Shown piece by piece: positions 34,149-46,560 of a DNA stretch of 64,000 nucleotides. Below the pieces are notes generated by a model, which saw only the letters and a program-made list of their open reading frames with translations, made no database searches and was not told the origin of the DNA. A program made the translations under genes and the position numbers. The DNA is from Dillenia suffruticosa (lineage: Eukaryota > Streptophyta > Magnoliopsida > Dilleniales > Dilleniaceae), in assembly GCA_033439265.1 (NCBI GenBank), contig JAVTVX010000017.1, positions 6,780,001 to 6,844,000 on the forward strand, read 5' to 3'. Every line of letters starts with the position of its first letter. Positions within the stretch are counted from its first letter, which is position 1.

Positions 34149-35871
34149 GGTGATGGAGTCGTCCTTAGCAAAATAATGAATGCAACAAAAAGGTTTTGGA
34201 GGAAAAAGGCACGAAAACGCGTCCTTAGCAAAACCAGTAGAAAATGCCTTTACAGATTGTAGTGGTTGGGTTGCGTAATTTTGTTCAAGATACGATAATG
34301 ACATAATTTCTCTCACATACAAATTAATTCACTTCGTAGAAGAGTATTTTCTATGAACGTTTACAAAAAAATTTCATATTCATTGATTAGAGACCGGCAT
34401 TAATTCATTATAGCGTGGGAATCCTTGTTTAGTATAAAAATCAAAAGTTGCCTCACCAACAATCTCACTGGGGAATAGAGAGGGAGAAAGGGAGGCGGGA
34501 GGGGAGGCAGACGCATGTACCGTGGGGAGGATGATTGCGAGTGGGCGGTTTGATTGCGAGCCGTCAGCACCAACGAAAGGTGGGAAATCTGACTTCGTGT
34601 CATCTCATCTCATCTCATCTCTCTCTCTCCTGCACTATTATTTTGTTTTGTTATCCACTTCCATAGCCGGATTAAACGTGTCTTAAGTTTTTGATTCACG
34701 TAGTATTTCGTTGTTGGGGGCACTATCCCAGAGTGATTGAGGTTGTTTCTTCTCTCATTGACTTATTAACCCCCCCCCCCCGGCGGCCCGGGGCCCCAAA
34801 AAAAAGCAATAATTGCAAAATGAAGAAAATAAATTTATTCACCGACCCAATTGATTAAAAATTAGGACTTATTTAATAGCAATATTATCCAAAATTTCAC
34901 ATAACATAATAGCAAAATTAACTAAACAAAATTTGAAGTTACAAAGGAGTTTGTTGTGTTGGTGTTTTAGTAAAAATTGTGAGCTTAAAATTCTAAATTA
35001 TGATTTAATACGTAAAAATTCTATGCAATTGAAAAGTTGATTCCAATTCACTTGAGGAAAAAAAAAAAAAAAAAATAATTAATTGAAAGGGTAGTTAAGT
35101 AATTTGAGATGGAAAAATAGAGACGTCGGCATGGGGCAGACCGGAGAAAAACGAACGAAAGAGTAGGGGGATGGGGAAGGGAAGGAAAATGAATTGGATT
35201 GCATGGAAGAGTTAACGTGGAGGCTCACGTGCATGGTAGTATACGTGGCATGCATTCCTTTCCTCTCCCTGTTCTCAATTTTCACAGTCAAATTCATTAT
35301 TATATGTTAAGATTATTTTAATTTATGTGATTTTTCTTTTCAAGTGAGATTGAAAGATTATTTATATGAATTTAATATTGATGATTTCCCAGGTTACGGG
35401 ATGACGTCAACCCACGTCATTCTTTCATTCATCCTTCGAATCCAAAAGGTCTCGTTCCTTAGTCCAGTCCGGTGCCCCTGATGATCACCGCCTTCCGGTG
35501 GAGTGAGGCATAAAGTCAAAAGAATTTGATTTATTGAAAATTACTGATATTTTCCAAAGAAAAAAACATAATTGGAATGACAAAATTTAGTAACAAAAAG
35601 ATTCGTTGCTATTTCACGAAGAATTTAACGATGAATATATCTTTCATTACTGTTTGACAATAAAATTTGTGATAAAAATATATTCGTAACAAAATTAACA
35701 ATGAATATTTTGTTCATAATTAAATTTGTCATTAATTAGTCATCAAAATATTTTTGTCATAAAATTTATAATTAATTAGCGACGAATAAAAATTTCCTAA
35801 TTAAATGTTGTCATGAATCAAGTATTTATCACTAAATTAAATTAAGTGATCGTACTTAAAAATATTTGGAT
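34149..35871. other. Spacer between block X remnants and unit B
   Basis: No gene recognised. It has a short CTCAT/CT repeat at about 34598-34628, a GC-only burst at 34771-34795 and a poly-A run near 35060. Open frames at 34131, 34400 and 35079 have no recognisable content. Confidence 0.35.
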
Positions 35872-35944
35872 TATATAAATGGCACCTAGTCCACACCAGC
35901 GACATTAATACAAAACCATTATTTTCCTTGAGTATGTTTGTGGC

Positions 35945-36150
35945 CTTAAAAGAGGGTATGTTTTAGCGTAACAGTTGAATTACTTGTTTTTTTGTGATCT
36001 CGAGTTCACGAATTCAAAACATGAAAATAATCTCTTTGTAAAAATTCAACGAGAGAATTGCATACATATACGTCAACCCTCTCCCTATCTCTGTATTAAA
36101 TCCAGGAATAATTTATACACGGATTGAACCCTCCATGTTTGTGGTCTTAA
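35945..36150 (+). mobile_element. Au-SINE-like relic
   Basis: TTTTAGCGTAACAGTTGAATT, TTGTGATCTCGAGTTCACGAAT and ATAATCTCTTTGTAAAAATT follow the order of a plant Au-type SINE head and body, heavily diverged. It is absent from the matching place in unit A. Boundaries uncertain. Confidence 0.3.
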
Positions 36151-36495
36151 AAAGATTAGAAGATCAAGCATCCATCTAAACCTGTCCACTCCTTTGCCAC
36201 AACCCCACACTCAGTTATGCAAAAATTTAAATAGGGCTGAGGGACATGGTTCAAGTAAGACCCCCGATACCCTTTACTTAATGTTTCATAAGTGCAGTAG
36301 TCCTACAGTTGTTTTATCCAATTGTTACATATAATTTGATTTAGAAACGCCAATTAAAGGAAATCATGTGACAGAGAAAAGAATGAATGGCTTTCACGTC
36401 TTAGTTTTCTCTGTTTTTAAACAAGTTGGCAAGAAATCAATTACCTCTAAAGTTCTCATCGTAGACCATCTCCAGAGAAGTAACACAATGTGATC

Positions 36496-36681
36496 ATGTT
36501 TAATGTGCCAGCAGTTGTCGCCTTGGTTTTTTCTTTCTTTGCGAAAGAAAATTCACATGGATTCATAGCGAGTGACGTAGAACTGGTGCATATAAGAAGA
36601 AAAAACATGAAGAGAAGCCCTCAACAATTCTTGTATTGTGCGTCTGGCTCTTTTTTCTCAAAAATTATAATATTGATCTAA
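36496..36681 (+). CDS. Small ORF with signal-peptide-like start, function unknown
   Basis: ATG 36496 opens 61 codons. The first 16 residues are hydrophobic (MFNVPAVVALVFSFFA), followed by KENSHGFIASDVELVHIRRK and a basic tail, so it could be a small secreted peptide or the first exon of a lost gene. The upstream 750 nt are conserved with unit A, where the matching ORF (22166) is frameshifted. No known family recognised and no transcript evidence; it may be non-functional. Confidence 0.35.
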   Translation: MFNVPAVVALVFSFFAKENSHGFIASDVELVHIRRKNMKRSPQQFLYCASGSFFSKIIILI

Positions 36682-36779
36682 TTCAATTCATTTCAAATGG
36701 AATTAAATTCTTAAAAAATAAAATTATTTCGATATCTATTTTATCATATATAACATTTGAACTTGATATCTTACGAAGT

Positions 36780-38154
36780 GGGTCTAAGAAATTGGCATAG
36801 TGACTCAGTATTCTTTTTTTTTTATTTTATTTGACGATGAGACCCGGAAAATAAATAATATATGATAAATAAAAAAATTATATATTGTAGGACTATAAGT
36901 AACCAGATAACCTATCAAATCCGAGACATGGCAGGTGGTTTCGGACCGATTTTTTGGGTTCAAACGGCCCATTTTAGATAATAATCGGGTCTCTTGGGCT
37001 GATGCAGGCCTGAGTCATGAAACCCGTACGGAATCCGAACCCGACCGAATGCTAACGCAAGCTATTTTTTTTTTTTTTTTTTTTTTTTTTGCATCTTAGT
37101 ACGTCATCGTTTTTAGCACTAATATATTCTTTATCCTCTCTGCCGTTCCCAACCCTCACCGATTTCACCTCTCTAAATCTCTCTCTCTCTCAGATCCTCT
37201 CTTCCTCTTTCTCTCATTCTCTGTGAAATGCTAAAGGTATAAGTCGTAACTCTTAAGCCCCATGATGAGCTGCTGAGCGTGAATCGTGGGCTACGCGCCA
37301 CGGGATGCCTTCGATCTGAGTTTATGGTTTTCCATTTTTCTTTTTCTCAATCTTTGATCCAGGGGATTTCTTCTATCTTCAGGATTTTCGTTTATGTTTT
37401 TTTTTTTCTTCCTCGTGTATGATCTTTTAGTTTGGGATTTCATGGGTTTTCTTTTTTTTTTTTTCTATATTCATTTCGTTTGAAACGTTGAAATGTGCTT
37501 GGATTTGCACTTTGCATGGCTTTCTTGCCTTGTCTTTCTTGCCTTATTTGCCCTTGGATTTTCGTTATTTTCTCTGTAGTTCTTAGCATGGCTTTTTTGT
37601 TATTAATAAGTGTTGGTTTTTAGTTTATATATAACGATAACGATATAATTTTAGGCCTTCAATTTAAATTAAATGCTGTTTTTATTCAATGTTAAAGGTA
37701 AAAAGTGTAAATCAACCAACGCGCATGAACCCACCCGAACCCGTTAATCCGAAGCATTATCGGTTCCGGCACTCTAGGGTTCGATACTGAATGAAAAAAT
37801 CTCAAGCCAACAGCTATTTGGTCAGACGAGATTTCCCAATTTCTTGTATGGTGCAGAAATTGTGGCCGTATGATATCTTAGTGCAATTATAATGATTGGC
37901 TTTCTTAAACAAGCATTAGTTTTAATTTAAATAATATATTTCATAATAGATAAGTCAACAGAGATTTAAAGACTTTCGTTTTACTTATTTAAAGAAAACC
38001 TTCCACTATGTTCATTCCTATCTGTTCTAATAAAATTTACTTGATTTGCATTTCTTTTTTTATTTGATAATCTTTTTATTTCTGGATGATTTTTATTTTG
38101 ACCAGTAAACTATTAATTTCTCCTGCATTTTAATTACGTCAGAGTCTCTTAACA

Positions 38155-38188
<34 letters not shown>

Positions 38189-39205
38189 GCAGGTCAATTA
38201 TGACTCTTCCTGATTGCTTGCTTTGCCGGGCATTCAGATTTACCTTTTTGGTCATGAATAATTGTTGGTCGACTTTGAAGTGTGGGTGGCTTTGTTCCAC
38301 AAACCCTTTTCAAAACATAAGGTTTAACTTTTGTTGCTAAATAATACGAGGTTTGAAATTTATACTTATTTATCTTTGTTCTGTTGTCTAACTGTAGTAA
38401 CTACAAACTAGGTCAAAGTATGACCAAATCATGTGTAGACCGGATCTTAACTAATAATTTGACTTCGAACAAGTCCTATATACTTTTTCGCATGTTTGTT
38501 CTTTGAATTCACATAAATGCCGAGCCATAAACGAAGGGGCGAGTTTTGAGCCCTACCCAATGTAACCTGTACACGATCTTCTGTGGTGCTTAAGAATTAT
38601 GTCGCGGGGAGGAGCTAGAGGCTTCGCCTCTCAGTGGTCCCAATCTGATCCATACCTTTGGATCGTATGTACAAACATAGATACGTTACGTATGTATGTT
38701 GTAACTTCTTAGGATTTTGATACCCTTTGAGTTTCGGATATGTTAGAGGTTTTTGATAGCTGTTATTATTTTTTTATTTTTTTTTTTATCTTTTTTGATA
38801 CGGTGAATTTGTTTCTCACTTTATCCATGAACTTATATTATTTAATCAAATTATGTAAATTCTATCCATATTTAAGATTTATGTAATTAATTTTAAAGAT
38901 TATTGCTTATTTTTAATATTTTGTTGGTTCCATATTATATATATTTTTATGTCAATACTATTGTGTATAGATATTCACGAAGTTGGTGAGCTATGAATAA
39001 CCATGCAATAATTGCTAATCATCTATTATTTTGGTTTCGCAGGGATTTATTACTGCTGGATATTAGAATACTCATGGAAATGATAGAACAAACGCTTTAC
39101 TAAAAATAATGGAGGGTTGAAGATGCTGATCATTTGTTCATCTACTATGTGTAATAGTTTTCACTTGGTGTCACAATTTTCAAATAGTCCAAAATATATA
39201 TATTC
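36780..39205. mobile_element. About 2.4-kb insertion specific to unit B
   Basis: Interrupts the alignment with unit A between about 22450 and 22505. It contains a poly-T run (37063-37091), a CT-rich leader-like stretch (37130-37240), GGGTTCGGGT-type subterminal words in inverted sense near 36930-37060 and 37720-37790, a TTA microsatellite (38156-38188) and a hairpin AGAGGC-TTC-GCCTCT near 38621. No protein-coding content was recognised. It could be a non-autonomous hAT-like or retrotransposed element; ends and TSD were not resolved. Confidence 0.45.
38156..38188. repeat. TTA microsatellite
   Basis: About 11 ATT/TTA units inside the unit B insertion. Confidence 0.9.
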
Positions 39206-39353
39206 TTATAACATTTGACGCTTAGTAATCTATACTCAAAAAGCCATAGTATACTGCAAAAACCCAACAATATATATATTTTTTTGAAATATCATAAACA
39301 CTTAATGCAGGTTGAGCGCCCTTGCCCAACAATATATCCAAAATACGAACTCG

Positions 39354-42300
39354 TCATAATTCTAAAAGAGATCTTCTAATGTCAAGCAACTTGGTGAGGA
39401 CTTCTCTCATGGTCAAGCGATCTTTGGGCAAATCGGCTGCACAGGACAACCCCATTTTTATCAAGGAAGCAAGACACTCTCTGATTCTTCTTTGCCAATT
39501 GCTAGACTCGTCGCTAGCACTGTAGTTGCTGCGACTGGCGCTAACGCTATAAATAGAAAAGTCATTATCCTTGAAGAGCAGCGGATCAATAATGTCTGTC
39601 ACGTTTTGTTGGTTAGCCAAAACATAGTCTGCGAGGCTCAAACCATCAAATAATCTATCCGTTGGTTTCTTCGCTATGAATATCTCTAGAAGCAGAATAC
39701 CAAAACTGTAGACATCCCCACTTGTAGAAACTTTGCCTCCCAGGCCATATTCTAAGACAAGGAAAAAATCTCTAGAAATTGAGAAATAGAAAACAAAGAT
39801 TCATAAGAATTCGACAAATTTAGAGCTATGGATGCCTACCTGGAGCAATATAACCAATAGAGCCCTTTAGCGCAACTGTGCTACTCTCATTTTGTGATGG
39901 AGTTTGATCAAGCAACCTTGCCAACCCAAAATCTCCCACACGGGCTTCCATGTTCTCATCTAACAGAACATTTGCAGGTTTCAAATCGCAATGCACAACA
40001 GCAGGATCGCAGTCATGGTGCAAGTAGTCCATAGCAGATGCTATGTCAATCATAATGTTGAGCCTCTGAAGCAAATTCAGGCTCATGCTCGATTCTATAT
40101 CCTTTGGATACAACCATTCTTCAAGATTACCGTTTATCATGAACTCTGTGATCAATGCCTTGAATTCAGCTCCTGTATGATCAATGCTAGAGCATGAAGT
40201 AATGACCTTCACCAAGTTCCTATGTCGAACGTTTTTCAAAGCCTCACATTCTGCGTTGAAAGTACGAATGGCTTTGCTTTGCTTCAGGTCGATAACCTTT
40301 ATGGCAAATACCCCACATTCATTGTCCTCTTCCAAGCAAAAAATTCCCTTGTAAACAGAACCATAGCCTCCTCTACCTATCAAGTTTTCTGGGTAAAAAT
40401 CGTCAGTGGCTTGTCGAATGTCAGCATACGATATCTTTGGCAGCAATCCTCTAAAAGGAGGAGATGCATTGCCTCTCTTAGCTCTCTTCTTTTGGTAAAA
40501 ACAAGACCAAGCAAAACAAAACACTAAGCATATGAGCACAACAAAGCATAGTATTGGCACCGCAATCTTGATCGCCAGATCTTTGTTTTTCTTGTTTGTA
40601 GCACATGTAGAGATTCCAAACTTTGGAGCAGACTCTAGGTCAGTGCTGCACAGATTTTCATTTCCTTGGAGTGAATCACGAGAAATGTTCACAAAGACTC
40701 CATTCCTTGGAACTCGTCCTTCCAAGTCATTGAATGACAAGTTCAAACTATTCAAGAGCTTAAGATCTGCCAATTCGTCTGGGATTTGGCCAGAGAGATC
40801 GTTGAAGGAAAGATCCAATGATTCCAATGCTGATAACTTGCCAATTGTGTCGGGAATTGATCCATTGAAAGTATTATTAGCCAAGACAAGATTGTGCAAA
40901 CTTGAGCAACCACCAATGGCTAGCGGTATATGTCCTGACAGTTGATTGTTGGAGAAATCCAGGCTCTCTAGCTGTTCCAAATTACCAACTTCTAAAGGAA
41001 AGGGACCCGTCAATGCATTATCCGCAAAGATTAAATAAACTAGGGTTGGGATGCCAAATATCCCCACTGGTATGCTGCCATCAAGCTTGTTACCAGCTAA
41101 AACTAACGTGGACAGGGTCTGACATTGCGCTATGCTCTCTGGGATTTTTCCATACAACCTGTTAGTATCCATTCTGAGCATGAATAATTTGGGAAGATTG
41201 TCAAAGATATCTGGAATTTCTCCAGAGAACATGTTATCATTCATCGAAAATCTCTGTAATTGCAAGAGCTTTCCAACAGACTTAGGGATTTGACCTGTTA
41301 AGTAGTTTTGCTGTATAGCCAAGGCTGTGAGATTTTCAAACTTCTCAAGTGCTGGGAAGCCACCAGTAAAGAAATTGTCGTCAATACAAAGCTCTGTGAG
41401 ATGGATCGACGGATTTGCGAATGATTTTGGAAGTCGACCCGTCAAATTGTTGCCACTTAGTATGAGAACCTCAAGCTGAAGACAGTTTGTGAGGTATTCA
41501 AAGAACTGAAAATTGAGTTCTGTGGTAGAAGTAAGATTGTTATAGCCAACATGAAGCCTCACAAGTCCATGCAAACCAGCACCAAACAAAGGCAATGAGC
41601 CTTGAAATTGGTTTGAAGACAAGTCAAGGTCTTGAATGAGTGAAGCATTGAGGATTGTGTTTGGTATTTCACCTTCTAGCATATTTTGAGCAAGATAGAG
41701 TCTGGTGAGATTTGGTAAATGAAGACCGAGGTCAGTAGGTAACTCTCCAACAAGGTAGTTATAGGTGAGGGATATTTTAACTAATGAAGATATGTTGAAA
41801 ATTGAATGAGGTATCTCTCCGGTGAAGCAGTTCTCGGAGAGTTGAAGGACTCGAAGATTCTGGAGACGGCCCAATTCATTTGGGAGTTTGTTTGTGAAGT
41901 TGTTTCTCGCTAAGCAGAGCATAGTAAGAGAAGACAGGTTTCCATAGGTAGGAGGAATTGCACCAGAGATGTTGTTCGTTGCCACGTTGAAAATTGAGAG
42001 CCGTGAAAGATTTCCAAACTCATATGGAAGGGCACCAGTGAGATGGTTAGTATGCAATGTGATTTCTTCAAGGTCATGACAGTTGAAGAGACTGCTCGGG
42101 ATTGAACCATAAAGGTTGTTTTGGCCCAGGATTATTTGACGAAGAAGGGGAAGTTTAAGGAAGTCTAATGATATCTGGCCATAGAATAGGTTGTTTGAAA
42201 GGTCTAGGACTTTAAGGGACGTGAGGTTGGATAAAGAAGAAGGTATGATACCGGAGAGCTTGAGACCGGATAGTTGAAGAGATTGAACTTGCGAGCCTTT

Positions 42301-42507
42301 CGTACAGTTTACTCCAAACCATGAACAATGAGAAGAGATTGAGTTCCAATCAGATAAAGCATTTGAAGGATCAGAAATTGAGGACTTGAAGGACAAGAGA
42401 GTCTGCTTATCAGTGTTGTTATCAAGGGCTTGCAATCGGGGTACGAACAAATTCACTGAAATCAGAACATTGAAGAAGAGAAGTGACGAGAGATTGAGAA
42501 ACTTCAT
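39354..42507 (-). CDS. LRR receptor-like kinase, subfamily XII type (copy 2)
   Basis: Two exons (42507-39840 and 39751-39354, phase 1) encode 1,021 residues. Exon 1 has exactly the same length (2,668 nt) as in copy 1. The in-frame codon at 42540 is TTG, so ATG 42507, aligned with copy 1, is the likely start. Domains are as in copy 1: signal peptide, LRRNT, about 22 LRRs, membrane helix (VPILCFVVLICLVFCFAW), and kinase with IGRGGYGSVYKG, HCDLKPANVLLDEN and DFGLAR (non-RD). Exon 2 lacks two codons present in copy 1 (CNWQRR region). Differences are scattered through the LRRs (for example LVKISLTYNY against LVFISLSKNY), so the ectodomains may differ in recognition. Intact. Divergent to peptide gene 2, with about 1.3 kb between ATG and that gene's TATA box. 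Confidence 0.93.
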
Positions 42508-43304
42508 TCTTGTTTTTTTTTTGTTTTTTTTGTTGGCCAAGAATTTAGATTAAAGAATGCAGAGAATGGGAGGCAGTCTAAGCATACGTTATTACTGTAC
42601 AAGGCAGAGAATATTGAAAGAATAATCTATAACTATGGAGGCTAGCTGTCATATTTCAAATTTCATCCGACCATTTCATTGTCTTGTTCTGTTACTAATT
42701 TGGCTCTTGTAATTAAATATCAAGGTTTGAGTATGATTTGCAGTAGGGTATACTAGGTCACAAGGCAATATTTTAAAACAGAATTTGGTTTTAATCATGA
42801 GTATATTTAAACCTAATTATATTTTATTTACCTGGTTTCAACATATGTTGACATTTTCTACCGAAAAGGATCAATTTAAAAAAGATAATTTATGCTAATG
42901 AGTCACTTCAAGATTGACAAGTCTTCAAATATCTCCCAAATAATGCGACAAGCTGTCGTGCCAAGCACATTATATTAAATTGGAAATAATGAGTAACCTA
43001 ATTGAACCGGCAGTGAAATTCAAATCTTCTATAGTTTGTTGAGCACATCATATTAAAGGGAAAAAAAAAAAAGATTTTTGACACAAAATCAATGGAAAAG
43101 CAAAAGACTAAGGTGGGCTCTCAGAAGTATTTATGACTTAATTAATCTTATTTTTAAATGCAAATTTATTAATTACATTGAAAGACTTAATCCTCATAAA
43201 TATGAAATGCATTGTAGAATGAAGCTTTCGCAGTAATTATATTATTATATATATAAAAAAAAATCGTGTCGTCTGCTTTCAAGTCAAGTTTAAGCTAGTA
43301 CCGG

Positions 43305-43430
43305 AGCCTTCTAATCGTCCAAAAAGAAAAAGGACAAAAATGGCTGCACCAGAGACTTGCAGACTAAGCTGACCCAAACGGAATTGATAGCATCGATGGT
43401 GATGTACAATCGTGTTGTGTTCTAAAACAT
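43305..43430. repeat. Single diverged satellite monomer in unit B
   Basis: Carries CTTCTAATCGTCC, AAAATGGCTGCACCAGAGACTT, GACCCAAACGGAATTGAT and GATGTACAATCG in the monomer order. This is the likely unexpanded state from which the unit A arrays grew. Confidence 0.75.
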
Positions 43431-43851
43431 GGAACGGTTCCATAGTTTCAAGGTCGAGTGAATTATTGATAGGAATTTAATTTTGACCGAAGACAAGGAG
43501 TCACGGGAAAAAGGACAAACTAAAATAATGGTAAAGAGGACGCTCATTTCTTGATTCAATTGCAGAAGACATGCACCTGATGATGATTTTTGTTCTGGTT
43601 TCACTTCTTGAGGGCCTATGACCATTTCAAAATTCTGCAGCAATAATAATGATTTCCTCCCATGCTATCATAAAAATAATATATGAAGTAGACTAGATGT
43701 TCTGACCAAATCAAATAATCAGGTGATGAGTTGTATTCCTGATACTACCAGTGAAGGAGTCCAAATCTCCCAGCACCCCCAGATGGGAAAAAAATTAAAA
43801 AAATTCATGTCTTTGTCAAGGGGTAGTGAAAAAATAGGAACACTATTCATC

Positions 43852-43858
43852 TATAAAT
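43852..43858 (+). promoter_or_regulatory. TATA box of peptide gene 2
   Basis: TATAAAT, 86 nt before the ATG, in a context matching peptide genes 1 and 3. Confidence 0.65.
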
Positions 43859-43937
43859 GGCTGGTCTTAGAATCGAGACTTGGTGCTCTTATCATAATTC
43901 CCTTTTGCCTTTCTGTCTCTAAAAATCCCGAATCAAA

Positions 43938-44255
43938 ATGTCTCTGCGAAGGACAACCCGCAATATGGTGATTGCCATCTCTTTTGTGATGATCCTGCCG
44001 CTTATCTCCTCTACCATGGCTTCTGCCATGAAAGTAATTGGTAATTTGTGAATATTTAGATACTTTGCATGAAAAAAACTTCTTTTTCCTTTTTGGTATT
44101 CTCTTTATCAATTTTCCCAAGTTTTATTTTCAATGTAATTTGTATAAGGTTTTTGTTGCGTTCATGTGGCAGGAAGAAGAAGTTTGGGCAAATATGCGCC
44201 TGATCTACCAACCTATGGAACTGGTGGTGGTGGGTACTACGTGCCACCTCCATGA
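43938..44255 (+). CDS. Small secreted peptide precursor 2 (same family)
   Basis: Exons 43938-44040 and 44173-44255 (phase 1, same intron position as copies 1 and 3) encode 61 residues. Signal peptide MSLRRTTRNMVIAISFVMIL continues to about ASA. Conserved junction motif MKVIGRRSL is followed by a tail GKYAPDLPTYGTGGGGYYV and PPP. It shares Y-x-P-D-[IL]-P-x-Y with copy 1 and the Pro-rich C terminus. Intact frame, TATA box and splice sites suggest a working gene. Function not known; secretion and dibasic processing are inferred. Confidence 0.7.
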
Positions 44256-44950
44256 TGTTCAAAGTTAATTAGACATGAAGATTTTCAGATTTCAACAATC
44301 TTAGTATAAGTATTTAAGGAAATAAAATTTGTAATTTTGTACGTCCGAAATGCAGCAGCTAATTAATTTTGGTTGGTGAAAAAATTGAGATTCAACTCAA
44401 GTGTTTAAATACTAGAATTCAATCATAGAGAGATGTTGTTAGGGGGCGAAATAATGATATGATACAATATTCTTGAGTAGTATCTTATATTATAAGTTAT
44501 CATACAAATATTTTATGATTTTTTTTTTTTTATCAATAAACTTGGTCAAATCATATTTGATCTTTGGATTTTTAGTATATCAAACACCATTCATCGTACA
44601 TGGGTTGAACATGTCTTATATGAAGACAAAACTACATCCAAATATTTTGATTTTCCATGGCATTAATGGTGATGTATTATGAAAAATAGTGGTAGTTCCA
44701 TGTACGGAATAAACAAATAAGCATCGAACACGAAATTGATACATACCATTGGTCCAAGATTGTGTGAATTGAGAGGGGTTACCTTTAAATTTTTTATTTA
44801 AAGGCAAAATGACATGGAAGAAAAATAAAATGTTACCATCCATAGTAAGCCTAAGGCATAGTCAATCTTAAAAGCATACACAACATGAACTAAGAAAAAT
44901 GTAAAGAAAACAAAATACCCTAGAAAGCGACGTGTGGCTCCGCTTATCAG

Positions 44951-44952
44951 GA

Positions 44953-45001
<49 letters not shown>
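44951..45001. repeat. GA microsatellite after peptide gene 2
   Basis: About 25 GA units. A shorter GA run lies in the same place of unit A (32692-32721), so it predates the duplication. Confidence 0.9.
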
Positions 45002-45003
<2 letters not shown>

Positions 45004-45361
45004 ATACAAATGGCTCTACAAAAGACTTCGAAGATTATTTTAATTGCAATTTTTATTAAAATCATGTTGATGATAATGTCCCGTGAGATGGTTTCTACAG
45101 TTTGAGAAATAATACTTAGTATGCAAAATTAATTAGTTAAAATAAGTGAATTAAAATTTAAATAAGCCTATCATATAAATGGAATTTATTTTTGAATTCG
45201 CATTATCTAATAAATACTTCTAAAAATTAGGTCTGTATTTAATTTGTTTATTGATGATAAATGAACCAATTAAACCTTTTTAGCAAGGTGAACCGCAAGC
45301 CACTTGGAAATGTGTCGGTTGATTTCTTCGATGATGGCTAAGGATAAACCAACGTACAAAA

Positions 45362-45545
45362 AGTTGGCGCCCGAGGCCTAATGGATCAGGGATCATGGGT
45401 TTGAGTCTCGCCAGGCGTGATTTCTTCGATTATGAAATATATATGTTTGTAATTAATTTTTGTACTCGATTTTTATACTTTTTTTAATAAATTATTTATC
45501 ATTTAATGAATTAAAAAATTATGAAAAACTCAATAAGTTTTTATT
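45362..45545 (+). mobile_element. tRNA-derived SINE-like relic
   Basis: GGCGCCCGAGGCCTAATGGA and CATGGGTTTGAGTCTCGCC resemble boxes A and B about 30 nt apart, followed by a T-rich body. Similar to 33811-33965. Confidence 0.35.
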
Positions 45546-45610
45546 ATTATTTTTTACGACAAAACTTATAAGATATTTTACAACAAAGAGTTTGATTTTT
45601 TTCAATTGGG

Positions 45611-45921
45611 TTGAGTATGATTTATTAACGAAATTAGTGGTGGTTCAAAATATAAGGTAATAATAAATACCATAATTAAGGTCCACTGAATTGATAGAAT
45701 TTAATTTTGGATATAAATCAAAATTTCATTGGAGGTAGGAAAAATTAAATGATAGTGAAGTGAAAACAAAAAATATAAAACTCATTTGTTGAGTACCCTT
45801 ATAGAGTTTGATTTGTAAGACCACAAAATAATTTAATCATGATGATTCCCAAATCAAATAATCAAGCGATGAGTTGTATTCTTCGTAGAGTTGGTGGATT
45901 TCTACAGTAACCAAGAAGAAA

Positions 45922-45952
<31 letters not shown>

Positions 45953-46560
45953 TTTTTCCTTTATACTAATTGGTATTTTCAAAATCATATTTTAATTAAT
46001 TCAATTTAAATATTTATCAAATCCATTTTAAAAATAATTACGATATATTTTTTTCCCAAGAACAAACATATATTATACCTCAACACGTGCGTCAAATATT
46101 TTTGCTGGACCTTGAAGGCCTGATAATGCTAAATTTGATTTTGAACTTACGAAATGAAAACCCACAAAGACCATGACTTGCCATTACACAAATCATTCGG
46201 CCGGTGCCATGAGTTTGAGTGACACGGCACAACGCCATCCAGAACTCGTGTGGCTCGATGTTTCCATTTTAGGAAAAAACATTAAAAGAAATTTCTCAAA
46301 TTTGTCGATGGAAAGAATCACTTCACATACCCAATCATGCCCACAAGAAATGGAAAATTTCTTGCAAATATTTTTGTATTTTTTAAAAAATATTTTAAAT
46401 AAATTAAATACCGAGGCTTTATACACGCACACAATAGGTTATAATGTTTCTGGAAAATTCACGTAGAATTAATAACGTTTGTGGAAGATTGAGGTGGACA
46501 ATGTCGTGGAGTTGACCGCATCAAGAGCGACTGCTCCATAAGCGTGCACTTCACCATCCA
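45611..46560. repeat. Cluster repeat block X, copy 2
   Basis: Matches 20629-21440. Contains a TA run (45927-45952). A segment at about 46165-46290 (CGGCCGGTGCCATGAG ... GATGTTTCCATTTTAG) recurs at 63190-63290 beyond the ABCG gene. Confidence 0.75.

Larger units (their letters stand above)
35872..45348. repeat. Duplicated unit B (small ORF, receptor kinase 2, peptide gene 2)
   Basis: Matches unit A in order and orientation. It lacks the satellite array (one diverged monomer only, about 43305-43430) but contains an extra insertion at about 36780-39205 that unit A lacks. Confidence 0.85.

Noticed and set aside
37258-37320. ATGATGA and CTGA words resembling snoRNA C and D boxes
   Set aside because: No terminal stem and no plausible guide; spacing too short.
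45362-45440. Possible functional tRNA gene
   Set aside because: Box A and box B-like words exist but no cloverleaf can be folded; more like a SINE head.
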